From Paratinospora sagittata (taxonomy: Eukaryota; Streptophyta; Magnoliopsida; Ranunculales; Menispermaceae), in assembly GCA_035771175.1 (NCBI GenBank), contig CM069607.1, forward strand, positions 6,755,501-6,819,500: a stretch of DNA of 64,000 bases, read 5' to 3'. The notes below the pieces were generated by a model that was not told the DNA's origin, made no database searches, and saw nothing but the letters and a program-made list of their open reading frames with translations. A program made the position numbers and the translations under genes. This document shows, piece by piece, positions 49,921 to 62,547 of this stretch (positions are counted from its first letter, which is position 1; each line of letters begins with the position of its first letter).

Positions 49921-52682
49921 TGTCACGACGCCCCTGACGTAGGCTGGCGTCATGACCGACATAGTGTATTATACACTGTACATACCCATATACAGTATAT
50001 AATACACTGTAAGTCTCAACGAACATTCACAATCATTCCCAAAATTTATAGAAATTTTGACAGCACCTCCCCATAAAATGGACAATTCACAATTTTTTCC
50101 TAATATACCACAAATCAAATCAAAGAGATATATATATAAATAATCATTCCACCATTCATTCCATTCATTCACACATCAAATTCTCACATTATAGATACTT
50201 ACGATCATCATATTTCATCACACGCATAGTCTAACCCAAAAATGTCAAATCAAAATCCAAGTACAACCCATCTATGTGATAATATATATATGTAGGATGT
50301 GATATATATATTCATTTGAAACTAAAGAAAATATAATTCATTTCCTTCGCATACACGTACATTAACAAAATAAGACTCTAACTCACGTATCTATTCTCGT
50401 GCTTTTCCTTTTAACTCTATACCTGAAATATTGAAAGAAATGGAGTGAGCAACCAACAACTCAGTGAATATACTTCTTGATATGACAATTATATACATTT
50501 AGAGAAATATGACATTTAAAATCATTTCAAACAAGTATTAAACACATGCATCATTCAACAAATATATCATACATGTCAACAACATAATTTCATGGGTTTT
50601 CAAGAAAACAATGCATTTTTTTTTTCCACGAAATCAACAATCTCCCTCCTTCAAGGCAAGAGAGTGGGTCTAACCCTTATATGGTCGTTACAAGGTAGCC
50701 ACAGCCTCTCATTACCAAATTCACAGTCATTTCAAGGATCTCCAATCCTTGTTAGGACAGACCTACTGACAATGAGGTTACGCATAACACTCATCCGGGT
50801 CTAATTCCTAACGAAATGACAACATATGCGATCAGCCTTCGTACGTCTCGCATACTCCAAATGCCAAAATCATTTTGAATGATCAATAAAATACAATACA
50901 TGTACGTATATAACATGTTTACAATTAAACATTTCATATAAATAAAATGACATACAAGAACCAAAATCAAGAAAATATACTCACAGTACAGGACTTTTCC
51001 AATTTAAACACAATCACCGTCGCTTTCGAGTCCAGCTCCAATTTATATCCTACTAACTCAACCTGTCACAATCACTCCATAATTCAATTTCATTTATTCA
51101 TATCTATTTATATATTTAATTTCTCAACTTACTTCAAATCACCAATAATAAAGATCCACCTTAAAATATTATAGCTATGAATTTAGATTCCAATTCAATT
51201 TAGGACTCATAAGCAGGTGAAGAAACTACTATCTCGTTTCTGTGGTCAATCTAGATATTTCCACAAGAAATAACAGTGAAAATAAAGTTCCAATTCATAT
51301 TTTCACTAATTCTCAGTTTATTTTTCTACTGGAACATATATCAATTTCATTAAAAATCTAGAACATTCCTAAAATTATTCTGTCAACATCGACACATGTA
51401 AAATCACTCATTCTATCATTCTGCTACCTTCAACAGGTATTTTATTGAGGTTTTACACGTTCGCGAAGGTCACGACAATGAATTTTACTCACCAAAATCA
51501 TATATTTAGTTACTAAAAATATCAAATCATATCTAAAAATCATGATCTTAACATCGAAACGTCCGGAATTCAACTCTCTACGATTCTATGATCTCAAACC
51601 GAAGTTTCATTAATTCTAATTCCATTTTATTCATTAGATATGATCATAGTACTATTTATGTCAATGTTCATGTCGTTATTATTCATTGGAAACATGTAAA
51701 TTTTTACTAAAATTGTTAAACGGTCTCCAAAAATCATGAACTTAGCATCGATGGACTCGCAACAGTTCATTCTACCATTCTATAGCCTTAAACTGGAGTT
51801 TCATTGGGTTTTAAATGATTCAAAAGGTTTTCAATCGAAACTCTAAATTCCAACAAACTTCCAACGGCTATAAAAATTTCAAATGAACACATAATTTCAA
51901 TCTAACCATATATTTAAGGTTCCTATAGCCTAGGAAGTGTTTTCCAACCTTCCTAGCGGATTTTCATTCACGTTGGGTCAAAACCCCAATTTTTGAAAAC
52001 GCAGTAAAACTGCTCCCACAACAAAAATTACTCCGAAAGAAATGTTACATCTAGCTTAGATATCAAGTTCACGAAGAAATAGAGTAAAAATCACTTACCG
52101 CAAGTCCCGATTTGACGTGAATCAAGCGTTCCTTCCTCCGTTCCTCTTCTTTCTTCCTTCCCTCCCGTCCGTTCTTCTTTCTTCCCTTTCTGCAACTTCT
52201 TTTCTCTTTTTATTTTTATTTTTCTCTTTCCTAAAACGTGGAGAGGAAGAGATTAAAGAGAGAGAGAGAGAGATCCCATTTTTTTTTTGTTTTTTTCTCT
52301 TGTTGCGTTGGAGATAGATAGTAAAAGATAGAGATTTTATTTATTTTTTTATCCCATGCTCCTCATGCAACTATTCATTCAACTATTCAATTACTTTAAC
52401 AACTCTTCATGCACTTCACAACCTCATTTAATATTTTAATCATCAACTCAATTTACATATTGAATTAATCAACCCCATAAATTAATTAATTTAATTTAAC
52501 TCCATTTTTACCTTGTAAGCACCCATATAGGATGATCCCATATCATCTTTATTTCATAATTTTATTTATTTACTAATCATACACACGTATATTTGGTTCA
52601 TACGTATAAAATACGTATATTATATATCTCGATATACGCGTAATTTAACGTATTTATTTAATTAAATCTACGGGTTGTTACA
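49921..52682 (-). repeat. 5' LTR of element C
   Basis: Starts TGTCACGACGCCCC and ends GGTTGTTACA on the plus strand. It lies next to the primer-binding site, so it is the 5' LTR of a minus-strand element. Confidence 0.9.
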
Positions 52683-52972
52683 GTCTTTATGATGTTTTTC
52701 ACGTATCGATGCTAAGGAAGTATATTGAGGATCCATCAAAGAAGTCTTATCCCGAACCAACTCATGGGCTTCATGTGAGTCATCTGCAAGTTGGGGAGGA
52801 TACGACTTATGCGGAGTTGCCGATCCAGATTGTGGCTAGTCGGGTTCAAAAATTGAGGAATAAGGAGATCCCGCTTGTGCGAGTCAAATAGAAATTCCAC
52901 GGTAATAAAGACCAAACCTGGGAACGTGAGGACCAAATGAAGGAGCAATTCCCCGATCTCTTTACCGACTGA
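52683..52972 (+). pseudogene. Integrase tail and chromodomain of chromovirus B, part after element C
   Basis: Starts with the second copy of GTCTT and reads DVFHVSMLRKYIEDPS, then LPIQIVASRVQKLRNKEIPL, a stop, and TWEREDQMKEQFPDLF before the final stop at 52972. The chromodomain would direct integration to particular chromatin. The block joins to 42881 once element C and one target copy are removed. Confidence 0.8.
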
Positions 52973-53028
52973 GGTTAGTTCTCTTGATTTCTTTTTGAGG
53001 ACAAAAATACTTTTAAGTTTGGGAGAAT

Positions 53029-55829
53029 TGTAACGCCCGTACCTTAAAATGATGTCATCATGACCTGTAATGTACCTATATACGTATACATATACGTATT
53101 TGATACTCGACGCAGGTTGGTTCAAGTGTCTTTGCATGTTATTTTAGAGAATTGTCATTATTAATATTGTCATTTATGTGCTAATGACATTGATAGTGAT
53201 AATAATACACATCACTAAAGTAATATATTAATAGTGACATATTAATATTAATGTATGTGCTATTAATTGTATAATGGGGCCAATTGGACCATGATTTGAA
53301 ATGAGCATGTATTGATTAAAGAAATGAAAAAAAATGATGGAATTGTTGGAATTAGTGGATTGGTTAACAACTCACACGTGAGGTTGTGATTGGGTAAAGG
53401 CCATGTGGCTAACAAATGAGCCCTTGAGCAAACACTTGACATGGTGTTGGAGCATGATCAACACTTGGCAAAATAGGTGCATGTGGGTGTAACATGTGTC
53501 TCAATCTCTCATTTTCTTCCTTGGGGGACGTTTTTGAGAGAGTAAGGTTGAGAGAAAAGAAGAGAAGAGAAAGAGAGATGAAGTTGCTTGAAGGGAAGTC
53601 TTAGCAACGTTTTGATCAAAGGGTTGATCTCTTAGATCCATGGTCGGATCCAGCTGAAAATTTGTCAGCCAGTTCTTCTCTTATGGTTCTTAATTCTGGT
53701 TGGTAGAGATCTTGATTGGAGTTTCTTCTGAGAGATATAACCTCCCAAACACAGCTGGTCGGAAAATCTGGATGTCTCACATAGTTTAGATCAAACTATT
53801 GGATCCCCTAAATCTACCGTTGGATGGATGTGATACTTCAAAAGATGTTTCACAACTGAACGTGTTGCATTATGAACGGTTAAGATGTGGACTGGTTGAG
53901 AACGTGTTGCATTATGAACGGTTAAGATGTGGACTGGTTGAGAACGTGTTGCATTATGAACGGTTAAGATGTGGACTGGTTGAGCAATTTGGGAAATATA
54001 ATCGTCTGAGTTCAAGTATTTGCAACAGGAGAGGAGAAACCTTTCAGTTGGACCTGTCTTAATCAAAGAGTTATATCTCTTTGATCTACCATTAGATTTT
54101 GTTCAATTTTGGACAGAAGGTTTGTCTCTTGATGTTGTTGAATAAGAGTGGTTAAATTAGGTATTGGGTATTTCTTTAGGTATTTTGTTACATCCAAACA
54201 ATGCATTGAATTAGGGTGTAATTAATATTTAGCCATGTATTTGACCTAGACCTAGGTTATGAACTTAGGGTTTTTCATTCAAGTTGCACGTCATATATGT
54301 TGATCTAAGGGGTAAATGCGGATGATTGATGGTTCAATTTACTGATCTTGCTTGCAGGAAACCCTAGGTGTAGTGCAAATTTGGCCTAGGCCATGAATTT
54401 GGGGATTTGCCCAAATTTGGGAATTTTGACCTAATTGATGTCAATTGGTCAAATTGACTTGTAATTAGTCTAATTAACCCTATTTATGATTGAATGTCAT
54501 GTATTATAGTGGTTATATCAACCTATTGAATTCAATTGGGCTAAATGTGGGTTAATTAAGTATTAAATGGTTAAATTGGGCAATATGAGATTGACTCATG
54601 TGTAAGACTATTTTAGAATCTTAATTGGCATTTGATTTGGGTTTAAACATGGTCAGTTGGCATACTTGGATTGATTTTCGGTTTTGGCATAAACCATGTA
54701 TGTTTCAGGATTGGTGAATGATCTGAGTTAACCAAATAAGCCAATTGGGGATTGAGTTGCATTGGATGATTGTGGCATCCTAGTGCTTCTTGGAAATGGA
54801 AATTGGATTGGCTAGGTCTAGCCAATCAAGTGGTGAGTGTCTCTTTACTTGTAAATTTTATATGTGGCATTATAGTATAAAAATGTTTTAAATGCTTGAA
54901 TAATGTAGTATGCATGATTTATTGAATTTATGAATTGTATTTGAGCATAGTCAGTTGGGGAAAACAATTGAGTTATGTTGCTTTCCCTAGGCTTGGGATT
55001 CTTATGGAATCCTATTGGGCCGACCGGGAATCCTCAATTGTGGACCTTACAAAGGATTTCTATGGGTTTTGTATATTAGGATTCGCCTAGACATGGTACT
55101 TTTCTTGGTGGGTGAATCTTATGGTTCATACAATCCATAAGAATTCTAATAGATACGGGTAAGAAGTCGATCGGGCATGAGTTTCGCACACACATGGCCC
55201 TTGTATTGATTCTTACTCAGGAGGTGTTAGGTTGCATATGCATGTTTATAAAATGGTATGCATTGTCTTGTTTATGACACGATACATTATATTGGCATGT
55301 ATGTAATATTGCTGACACCCATGATTATTTAAATGGTTTTAATGATTCTTGCAATATTTTACTTAAATGCATATATATGTTGTCACTTGTATAGAACATT
55401 CACTGAGCTTGTTGTAGCTCACCCCCATCCTTATTTTTTCAGGATCTAATAGGAAGGGGAAAGGGAAAGCTTAGCTGCAAAGCGTTCTTGGACTGTCATT
55501 GATGTAAGTGTTTAGTACTTTTCCTCAATTTATTTTGATAAATTGTACTATGTAACACCTAATGATTATACTTAACATTTAGATGGGTTTGTACTTATGG
55601 TTAAGTATATTTTGTACTTTTGAACACTATGGACTTGGAGAAAAAAAATTTGGTTGTCATTTTGGATATGTTTTATATGATGATCTTATATTATGTCCAT
55701 GTGTTTATTGTTGTGTATTTGGGGACTATGGTATGTGTTAGAAGGCTTATCAGAACCCTGTGTATGTCAAGGGAGGATGTACACGGGGTTTCGTGCCGGT
55801 CATGACATCACAGATAGTGGGTCATGACA
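53029..55829 (+). repeat. 3' LTR of chromovirus B (2.8 kb)
   Basis: Starts TGTAACGCCCGTACC after a purine-rich GTTTGGGAGAAT tract and ends at about 55829 (GGTCATGACA). The end was chosen by analogy with the similar end of the C LTR; an alternative end is 55807. It contains the 42-bp triplicate at 53858-53983. Confidence 0.7.
53858..53983. repeat. 42-bp tandem repeat, 3 exact copies
   Basis: Units start at 53858, 53900 and 53942 (GAACGTGTTGCATTATGAAC...). The unit length is a multiple of three, and the block is open on both strands, giving a 14-residue repeat in each direction. In an LTR, so probably not translated. Confidence 0.92.
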
Positions 55830-55945
55830 GCAGGGCTGTTAGGAGGCACACATCAGCTCAATTTTCGGAGCACAACTGTCACAAGTATTAAATGACTCGG
55901 TATCTGACGTTTCATCTAACATCCAAGCAATTAGTCTTGCTCAGA

Positions 55946-55959
55946 GCTTGGGGGATAAC
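55946..55959 (+). other. Polypurine tract of element A
   Basis: GCTTGGGGGATAAC lies directly before the 3' LTR at 55960, the expected place for plus-strand priming. Confidence 0.65.
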
Positions 55960-56792
55960 TGTTGGACCAAATACCGAGCACAAGACACGTCAGCAATGTT
56001 AGTCTTGCCGAGTAAGACGTAGCACACATCATGTCGATATACCGACCTGTTCTGGACAAAGAATACAGATCCACCCCACCGTGTACATAGTCTGAGCCCA
56101 TGGTCGGTCCTACCGTCCAGATTATTCACAATATCATGGATTATCAACCACTATCTACCAATCTTCTTATATACCATATGTTTGATATCAAGCAGATTGA
56201 ACGAGAAACTACAGATCGGTATACTGACCTGTAAAAATCTCTAACTCATAAACGGATGACGACGGAACTCCCGATCAAATAAGGATATGGCGTGATCCAA
56301 TGCGACAAGTTCGGGATCTACTCCTAATTCGACTCTGATAAGGCCTAAAGCTCTACTAGTTCAACTAGAAGGTTAATAAGTCATCCTAATCCTATAAGGT
56401 TCATACCAGATCTTCCTAATTCTAGCAGGAATCAAATACGCTCTGCTAGCACGAGTTGGATTCCTGACTCTACAACCACACTACTACAAGGCCAAATACC
56501 TCAAACCCTCTTTATAAAAAGACCACAACCCCTAAGGGGGAGGTAAACAACTCTAAGCATTTCTCGACTCAGTTCAGCACTACTAACTCTACGGAGCTCT
56601 GGACTAACTTAGGCATCGGAGGGTCTTTGGCCGACACTACACCAGTTTTCCTTACGATAGCCTGCATTCTCTTATTTTTCCTCTTTCAGATAGCCAACCT
56701 CCGGCGATTTATCCAGCACTCCGATGAGTTTTAGACCAACATCCTCCCTTCACCTCATCGTCTACTGGTGTTGGTCAAATCTTGCACCAACA
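55960..56792 (+). repeat. 3' LTR of gypsy element A
   Basis: TGTTGGACCAAA...GCACCAACA. It corresponds to 35193-36027 with roughly one difference in ten bases, and is followed by CAAGT. Confidence 0.88.
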
Positions 56793-57668
56793 CAAGTCAA
56801 CATTTTACTGGTGCATGTTTAAACTTTTTAAGGTAGTATGAGCTCTACTAACTTTAATATAAGCTTTATTTTTATTTATTTATTTATTTATTATTTTTAT
56901 CATATTGGTGGTGTGAGCCAATGGAAAATAATTGTGGGCTAAGAAAGACTAACCCTCCATATATCGAATAAGAAAATGTTAAAGGAATTAAAAATTTCAC
57001 ACAAATTGTTACAAATCTGATATAACCTCCACATTAAATTTTTTTTATTAAAACTTGTGCTGTTTAAATGAATTTAAATCATGAAGTTGATGTGACATTA
57101 ATTTATAACAGATAATGTAAGGTTTTCAATCTTTCTAACATTGCTGAATAGAATCGAGTAACACTCTAAAACTCATGAAAGCCTCAAAAAAGTCAGTTTA
57201 AGGACCTAATAAAATATAGAAGGGTCGATATAGAAGCTTACAACAAATTATGAGGTAATAATCCAGCGTTCAATGAGTCAATAGGCACAAGCAGGGCAAC
57301 AACTTCCATTGAAGAGAATTGAATTCTAATTCTCATGGATTGAATGAAGATGTTTTTACCACCATGTGAAGTAGGGATTGACTAACTTTAAAAGATTTTA
57401 TTTTAAACATGTTTGGTAACTAATATCCCAACCTCTTATTATAGTTTTATTTTAAAGATAAAATGTTAATTTCAATTTTTTTACTGAAAATTTATTTGAT
57501 TTATTTTATCAAAATGATTTTATTTTATTTTATTTATAACATGAGATTAATAATTAAATTTAACTTAAAATAATTATTTAGTATATCATAATTATATGAA
57601 ATTTATTTATTTAAGAATATTGAAATTTTAAAAATCCAATAATATCATTTTTACCTTATAATACAACA

Positions 57669-57718
<50 letters not shown>

Positions 57719-57756
57719 TAGTTGTTACATTAGTAAATGCATGTTATACTATAAAC

Positions 57757-57941
57757 GAGTGGTTGACTCAATAAAAAGGGATTGAGTTCCAAGGTCGTCC
57801 CTGTATAAAAGTTTTAGCGTTCGATTCTTTGAAGTGCCCTCATTGGGAAATGTATACCATTCTACTCCCTCTTCGAACGATGATTAATCTCATACCCAAA
57901 GGGAAGAGCGTGGGGATACCTCGTGAAAAAAAAAAAAAGAA
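57757..57941 (+). repeat. SINE-like sequence
   Basis: A GAGTGGTTGACTC A-box-like motif near the start, a B-box-like GCGTTCGATTC about 60 bp on, and an A-run at 57927-57940. No clear target duplication. Moderate support only. Confidence 0.35.
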
Positions 57942-58825
57942 TATATCTTATATTTGGTTAATGAAACTTAATTATATTAACTATTGCAACTAATTTTTAT
58001 ATTGGCCATCACTTAATTACGAATTTGATGAATAATAAACCATGCCTATTAACTTGTAGTTGAAAATGAACACCTACAATTTGTCAATTTCTATTTTATT
58101 AGCAAACAATTCAATTTTGATCAGCCTCTTTTTCAATTAGAATTTTAAAAAATTAGTGGTGAAAATTAGAGTTACCAATCTAGTTAAAGGTGCAATTTAC
58201 TTATTTAAGTTATAGTATAGTACTATTCCGTATTTTCAAAAAACCCCTTCAGGCTTATGTGAAAATATGGCAGTTTTGAAAATTTTTGTAAGAATAAGTG
58301 TCTTTGTGACATTTTTATCATGGACATTTACAACCACAATCTCTAAGAAATTAGTCCAAAGGGAAGAACAAAGCGTAGTGACATTTTTAATCTAATACAT
58401 TTATCATAGTCTATACACCATTAAATTGTCCAGAATTATGTATAGGTGCATCATTCTATATGGATCCAATGGTGTATTATATAATGAGAATGCTTCTGTC
58501 AATTTCTAATAGAAATGCCATTTTAGCATTTTTCTTTAAGTAAAAGGAGGATAAATCATCACAAAGAAGTCTTAAAACAACGATAAACTTCATAAACAAC
58601 ATGTATGGAAATTATTAATCACAAATAATATATTGTTCCTTGAGCAAAGAATTGTAATCTAATTAGTTGAATAAAAACCAAGAAATATATAGTAGCACAT
58701 AGCTGGTTGCCGCAACCAAAGATGAAGGATGGAGTTAAGTGTTAGAGTAAGCTTCTCAAGAGTGGTGACCATTACATTATAAGAGAAAATAAATCCTTTT
58801 TAAATCGAAGACAGAGAGTTTATGC

Positions 58826-59060
58826 AACTCTCTGGTCTAGTTAATAAAAAGTCCATTTAGCGGACGAGGTTTCTGGTTCGAACCTTGAGATTAGACTTTT
58901 GTCTTAACTGCCCGGGTGGGGTAGTACTGTCTTTGTCTAAAGCAAAACCCTTGTATCATGGCCATGTGTGAGGATAGTTATATCATTGAGCGGATTGCTA
59001 TCATCTATCCTTAGTGGTGTTTGTTCGAGGATATATACTACCTGGATTATCGAAAAAAAG
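58826..59060 (+). repeat. tRNA-derived SINE-like sequence
   Basis: CTGGTCTAGTTAAT resembles a tRNA-derived A box, and GGTTCGAACCTTGAG (about 58877) contains a full B box. The sequence ends in a short A-run (59053-59059). Target duplications not evident. Confidence 0.5.
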
Positions 59061-59932
59061 GCCATTTGGTAACAAAATAGTGAATTTTGTAGTCAATTAT
59101 TATTATTATTGATAGAAATTTTACATTTTATTATTGATATCCATCAACAATAGGTCGAATAACTGTTTTATAAGAAGGCTCCAGCCAAACATTACCAAAC
59201 ATTAATGATTAGGTGACGATGTTTAAAGTTCATTGCCTAGGGTTTAATCTACATTGAAAATCTTAATCATAGACAAGAGTTTCAACAGTATACAATGGAT
59301 TTGTTTTAGATCATCACATACATATAAAACATTCCAAATTAATGAATAAAAGACATGGGTGGTTCTAATAGGGCTACCACAAGCCTCGATAAGGGACAAC
59401 AATTCTTTATTTTACGAGGCTAAAGAGATTTCAACCCTCTACTTCAGGGGAAGTAAATGCATAATCGGAAGCTTTTGTTACCGTAACAAGACAAAGTTGG
59501 CAACATAGTGAACTATATAACCAAAAGTCAAAATTCTAATAAGGGGAATTTGCCCTTTTGCCCAGAAGTATTGATTCACATGTTGGAATCCTTTCTTCTT
59601 CTCAAATAAATAACTTTTTTTTTCTTAAAATTAATTTATTAATTTATTTTGTAAAGAAATTAATTTATATGTAATATAGTAGTATGTTTTAAGGTATCCT
59701 ATACCTTGAGGCTTCAGTATGAGATTAGTCCCGTTTCTTTTATAAGAACTCAGCACCCTACCACTCAGCAAATCACTAGTTGGTTGGTTTGGTTATAAGA
59801 GTACGTCTTCGTTACTTAACCGTAAACAGGAGTAGGACTGATTAACCATAAACAATTAAACATATCTCCGGCGAGCCAAGTGGGAGTGAGTGGAGGATCA
59901 ACAACAACATCAAACTCCCATTGCAAATTTGC

Positions 59933-60616
59933 ATGGCTAGCGGTGGCAGCCATGCCCAAGCGGCAGCATCACCACCAGCAGCAGACGCGCCATTCAAACC
60001 GTACCGTCTGTTCCGAACCCTAAACGCACACGCGAGAGCCGTGTCGTGCGTCAAATTCTCCAACGACGGAACTCTCTTCGCCTCCTCGTCCCTCGACAAA
60101 ACCCTAATCGTCTGGTCCTCCGAAACCCTAACGCTCCGATCCCGCCTCGTCGGCCACTCTGACGGCGTCTCCGACCTCGCCTGGTCCTCCGACTCCCACT
60201 ACATCTGTTCCGCCTCCGACGACCGGACGCTCCGCATCTGGGACGCTCTCTCCGGAGACTCCGTCAAGACTCTACGCGGCCACTCCGGCTTCGTTTTCTG
60301 TGTCAATTTCAATCCTCAGTCGAATCTGATTGTGTCTGGATCGTTCGATGAGACGGTTAGGGTTTGGGATGTGAAGACTGGGCGGTGCGTTCATGCGATC
60401 AAGGCGCATTCGATGCCGGTGACGTCCGTGCATTTTATTAGGGACGGATCGATTATTGTGTCGGGGAGCCATGATGGTTCTTGCAAGATTTGGGATGCGG
60501 CCACCGGAGCCTGCTTGAAGGTTCTTATTGATGAGAAGGGCGGTCCCGCGGTTTCGTTCACTAGGTTTTCGCCTAATGGAAAGTATATACTCACTGCGAC
60601 TCTAGATGATAATCTT
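59933..60616 (+). CDS. WDR5B: WD40 protein, WDR5B-like, exon 1 (partial gene)
   Basis: One exon of 228 codons ends at the donor CTT|GTAAGT; the rest of the gene lies past 64000. An in-frame ATG 12 bases upstream (59921) is an alternative start. A Ser/Ala-rich tail leads to KPYRLFRTL, then about five of the expected seven WD blades: [28 protein letters not shown], the highly conserved [19 protein letters not shown] (residues 122-140), [27 protein letters not shown] and [10 protein letters not shown]. The WDR5 family binds histone H3 tails and holds together COMPASS-type H3K4 methyltransferases in the nucleus. The KPYR start and AHSMP motif favour WDR5B over WDR5A. The first intron is at least 3.4 kb and full of repeats. 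Confidence 0.9.
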
Positions 60617-60825
60617 GTAAGTCCTCTTTTCTTTTTAAATGTGTGTGTTTGTGATCTGAGGAGTTCTTGAGATGATTTTCATGCTTAAATTTTCCATAAT
60701 GTACTATTTTCACTCTCTAGTTTAGCTGATATTGATGATGCAATGGAAATTTGGATGAGAGTTATGAACATAGATTTAGTAGGATGGAAAATTAAAACTT
60801 ATATATATATATAATTGAGTAATTG

Positions 60826-61075
60826 ATGGAGAATGGACATATAGAACGAGGACATTTAGATGCTTCAGTTAGGAAGAGTGACGTATTAACAATCCATGAT
60901 AAGGATAGAGGTAGAGGAAGACTTAAAATAACATGGACATAGATAATTAAGAAAGATATAACTACTTGTAATTTAGATGTCAATTTAGTCCCTTGATAGA
61001 GCAAAGTGGAGGAAGCAGATTCATTTAGTCGACCCTATGTCGTTGGGAAAAGACTTATTTGAGTTATAAAATTGA
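60826..61075 (+). mobile_element. LINE (non-LTR) reverse-transcriptase end, fragment 1
   Basis: The plus strand encodes RGRGRLKITWT, KKDITTCNLDVNLV and a VVGKRL ending with stops between. This is the ending typical of plant L1-type ORF2 proteins (RGRPK.TW ... DP..LGKRL). It lies in the WDR5B intron. Only the 3' end is present. Confidence 0.6.
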
Positions 61076-61601
61076 TGGAAAAGTTTAGAAAGAGGAAATT
61101 CACATGATTTTTTCGGTGGGGTTTAGAAAAGAAAGGGGTACTAGTTGACTAGGTAAGTATGTTAATTTAGTTGAGGACAAAGATAATGAAGTGGTAATTG
61201 GTGTTGGGATGATTGGAAAGGGGACAAAGAAGTGTGCAATTACTGTAGTGTAGGTTTATAATATGGGTAAAAATTGAACTTGTATGTATTTAGCATAGTT
61301 ATGAATGAGTTTGTTACTCATGTATAGATCATGGAGGTCGCATGTTGTGTGCTATTTGACGTTGAGATTAGTTTCATTGATGAAACTAGAAAGAAAATAA
61401 AGGCAAATTTAGTGTTTTGCATAAATGTTTTCATATCAAGGTGTTCTAAGATGAGATAGCTAAATAAATATGCCAAATGTGGTTATAGTAACAATATAAC
61501 TAGAAATGAGGATCTGGGCTCAATCATCCTTAAAGAGGAAGATATCAAGGAAGATGTTCCATACAATCAAAGTAGTTTTAATTAAAAATAAATAAATAAA
61601 T

Positions 61602-61631
61602 ATATATATATATATATATTGTGTGGGTGTG

Positions 61632-61689
<58 letters not shown>
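61602..61689. repeat. Compound TA/TG microsatellite
   Basis: A TA run (61602-61619) is followed, after a short interruption, by a TG run of about 27 units. In the WDR5B intron. Confidence 0.9.
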
Positions 61690-61692
<3 letters not shown>

Positions 61693-62422
61693 AATCATAG
61701 ATAATGAAAACTCAACTTTGTTGTGTAGTTCGGGTGCTAAAATGTTAGAATTAGTTCCAAGAAGTCAAACTTAAGGTAGAGAGTTTTTGTAGAAAAGCTC
61801 ATCTTCAGTCCCATACTCTTCCCCCTTTAGTCCCCAATTATAAAAAGCCTAGTGGCTCTCCTTCTCTCTCTCATTCTAACACATCTTTCTCCCGTTGCCC
61901 TTCCCTTATCGTCTTTCTCCTATCCTTTGACAAATTTGTTGAGGAAATATGAAAAAGAGTGAAAGGTTGAGTAAGAAGTTCTATTTGGTTCAAGCCCCGG
62001 TGACCCGAACCAATAATTAGTTCAATTGGGTCACGTAACTATTGAACATTGCCTAGTTGGTCTTGGGTAGGCTAAATTTGTCACCTAATAAGGTCAGATT
62101 TGTTGAAATTTCGTTCTAAACCAATCTCCCCACACAAACAATAGTACAAAGGGTCTATGAGTAAGAGATTCATATACAAATTCTAGGTTTCCTCTCAAAA
62201 AAAAAAAAAAAAAGAGGTTCATTTGGAATTTTCTCAAATGCTTTTTGTAAAATTAATACTTCAATAGTTTTTTTCTTATATGAAACGGACCTTGGTTCCC
62301 TTCATTCATTACCCGAATTTGTCTCTTGTGCTCAAACCTAAATTCAAAGGATCTTGTAATTAATGTAACTTTAGATAGAATATTTAAAGAGTTTCAACAT
62401 TTATAGCTACATTTTACTTTTT

Positions 62423-62547
62423 CTTCTTTCTTTTTTAATTATTTATATTATTTTTTAAATTTTTTCTTCTTTCTTTTTTAATTATTTATATTATTTTTTA
62501 AATTTTTTCTTCTTTCTTTTTTAATTATTTATATTATTTTTTAAATT
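62423..62547. repeat. 43-bp tandem repeat, about 3 copies
   Basis: Units starting CTTCTTTCTTTTTTAATTAT begin at 62423, 62466 and 62509 and are nearly identical. In the WDR5B intron. Confidence 0.9.

Larger units (their letters stand above)
42882..52682 (-). mobile_element. LTR retrotransposon C (gypsy, minus strand), complete with target duplication
   Basis: Two LTRs (42882-45656 and 49921-52682, about 2.77 kb each) enclose a 4.26-kb interior. The perfect 5-bp direct repeat GTCTT flanks it (42877-42881, 52683-52687). On the minus strand the LTR runs TGTAACAACCCG...GGGGCGTCGTGACA. The primer-binding site next to the right LTR fixes the orientation. The LTRs differ by only a few bases per hundred over the stretches compared, so C is the youngest element of this nest. 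The interior has no long open frame. Confidence 0.92.
41644..55829 (+). mobile_element. Gypsy chromovirus B, 5'-truncated, containing element C
   Basis: It begins abruptly before the integrase, lacks gag, protease and polymerase, and ends with a 3' LTR (53029-55829). Element C splits its integrase tail. After C the frame resumes with DVFHVSMLRKY. No 5' LTR and no matching target duplication was found, so the junction near 41640 is a deletion or recombination breakpoint. It sits in the 3' region of element A. Confidence 0.75.
35193..56792 (+). mobile_element. Ty3/gypsy element A (Tat/Retand-like), 21.6 kb with nested insertions
   Basis: LTRs of 835 bp (35193-36027) and 833 bp (55960-56792) flank the element; both start TGTTGGA and end CACCAACA. 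The flanks AAAGT and CAAGT are a 5-bp target duplication with one change. In order it holds a primer-binding site, a gag start, an LTR-like insertion replacing gag end to mid polymerase, the rest of pol, an antisense coiled-coil gene, truncated element B (with C inside), a polypurine tract and the 3' LTR. By eye the two LTRs differ at roughly one base in ten, so the insertion is old. Pol is broken by stops. Confidence 0.88.
56793..59932. other. Intergenic region upstream of WDR5B
   Basis: AT-rich, with a TA microsatellite at 57673-57714 and two SINE-like sequences listed separately. No coding sequence was identified. The last 100 bases should include the WDR5B 5' leader. Confidence 0.5.

Noticed and set aside
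53791..54066. 91-codon minus-strand and 87-codon plus-strand open frames
   Set aside because: Both are produced by the exact 42-bp triplicate inside an LTR; no family recognised.
57673..57714. Long TA run as a functional origin or matrix attachment site
   Set aside because: Simple microsatellite; several similar ones occur in the window with no associated motif.
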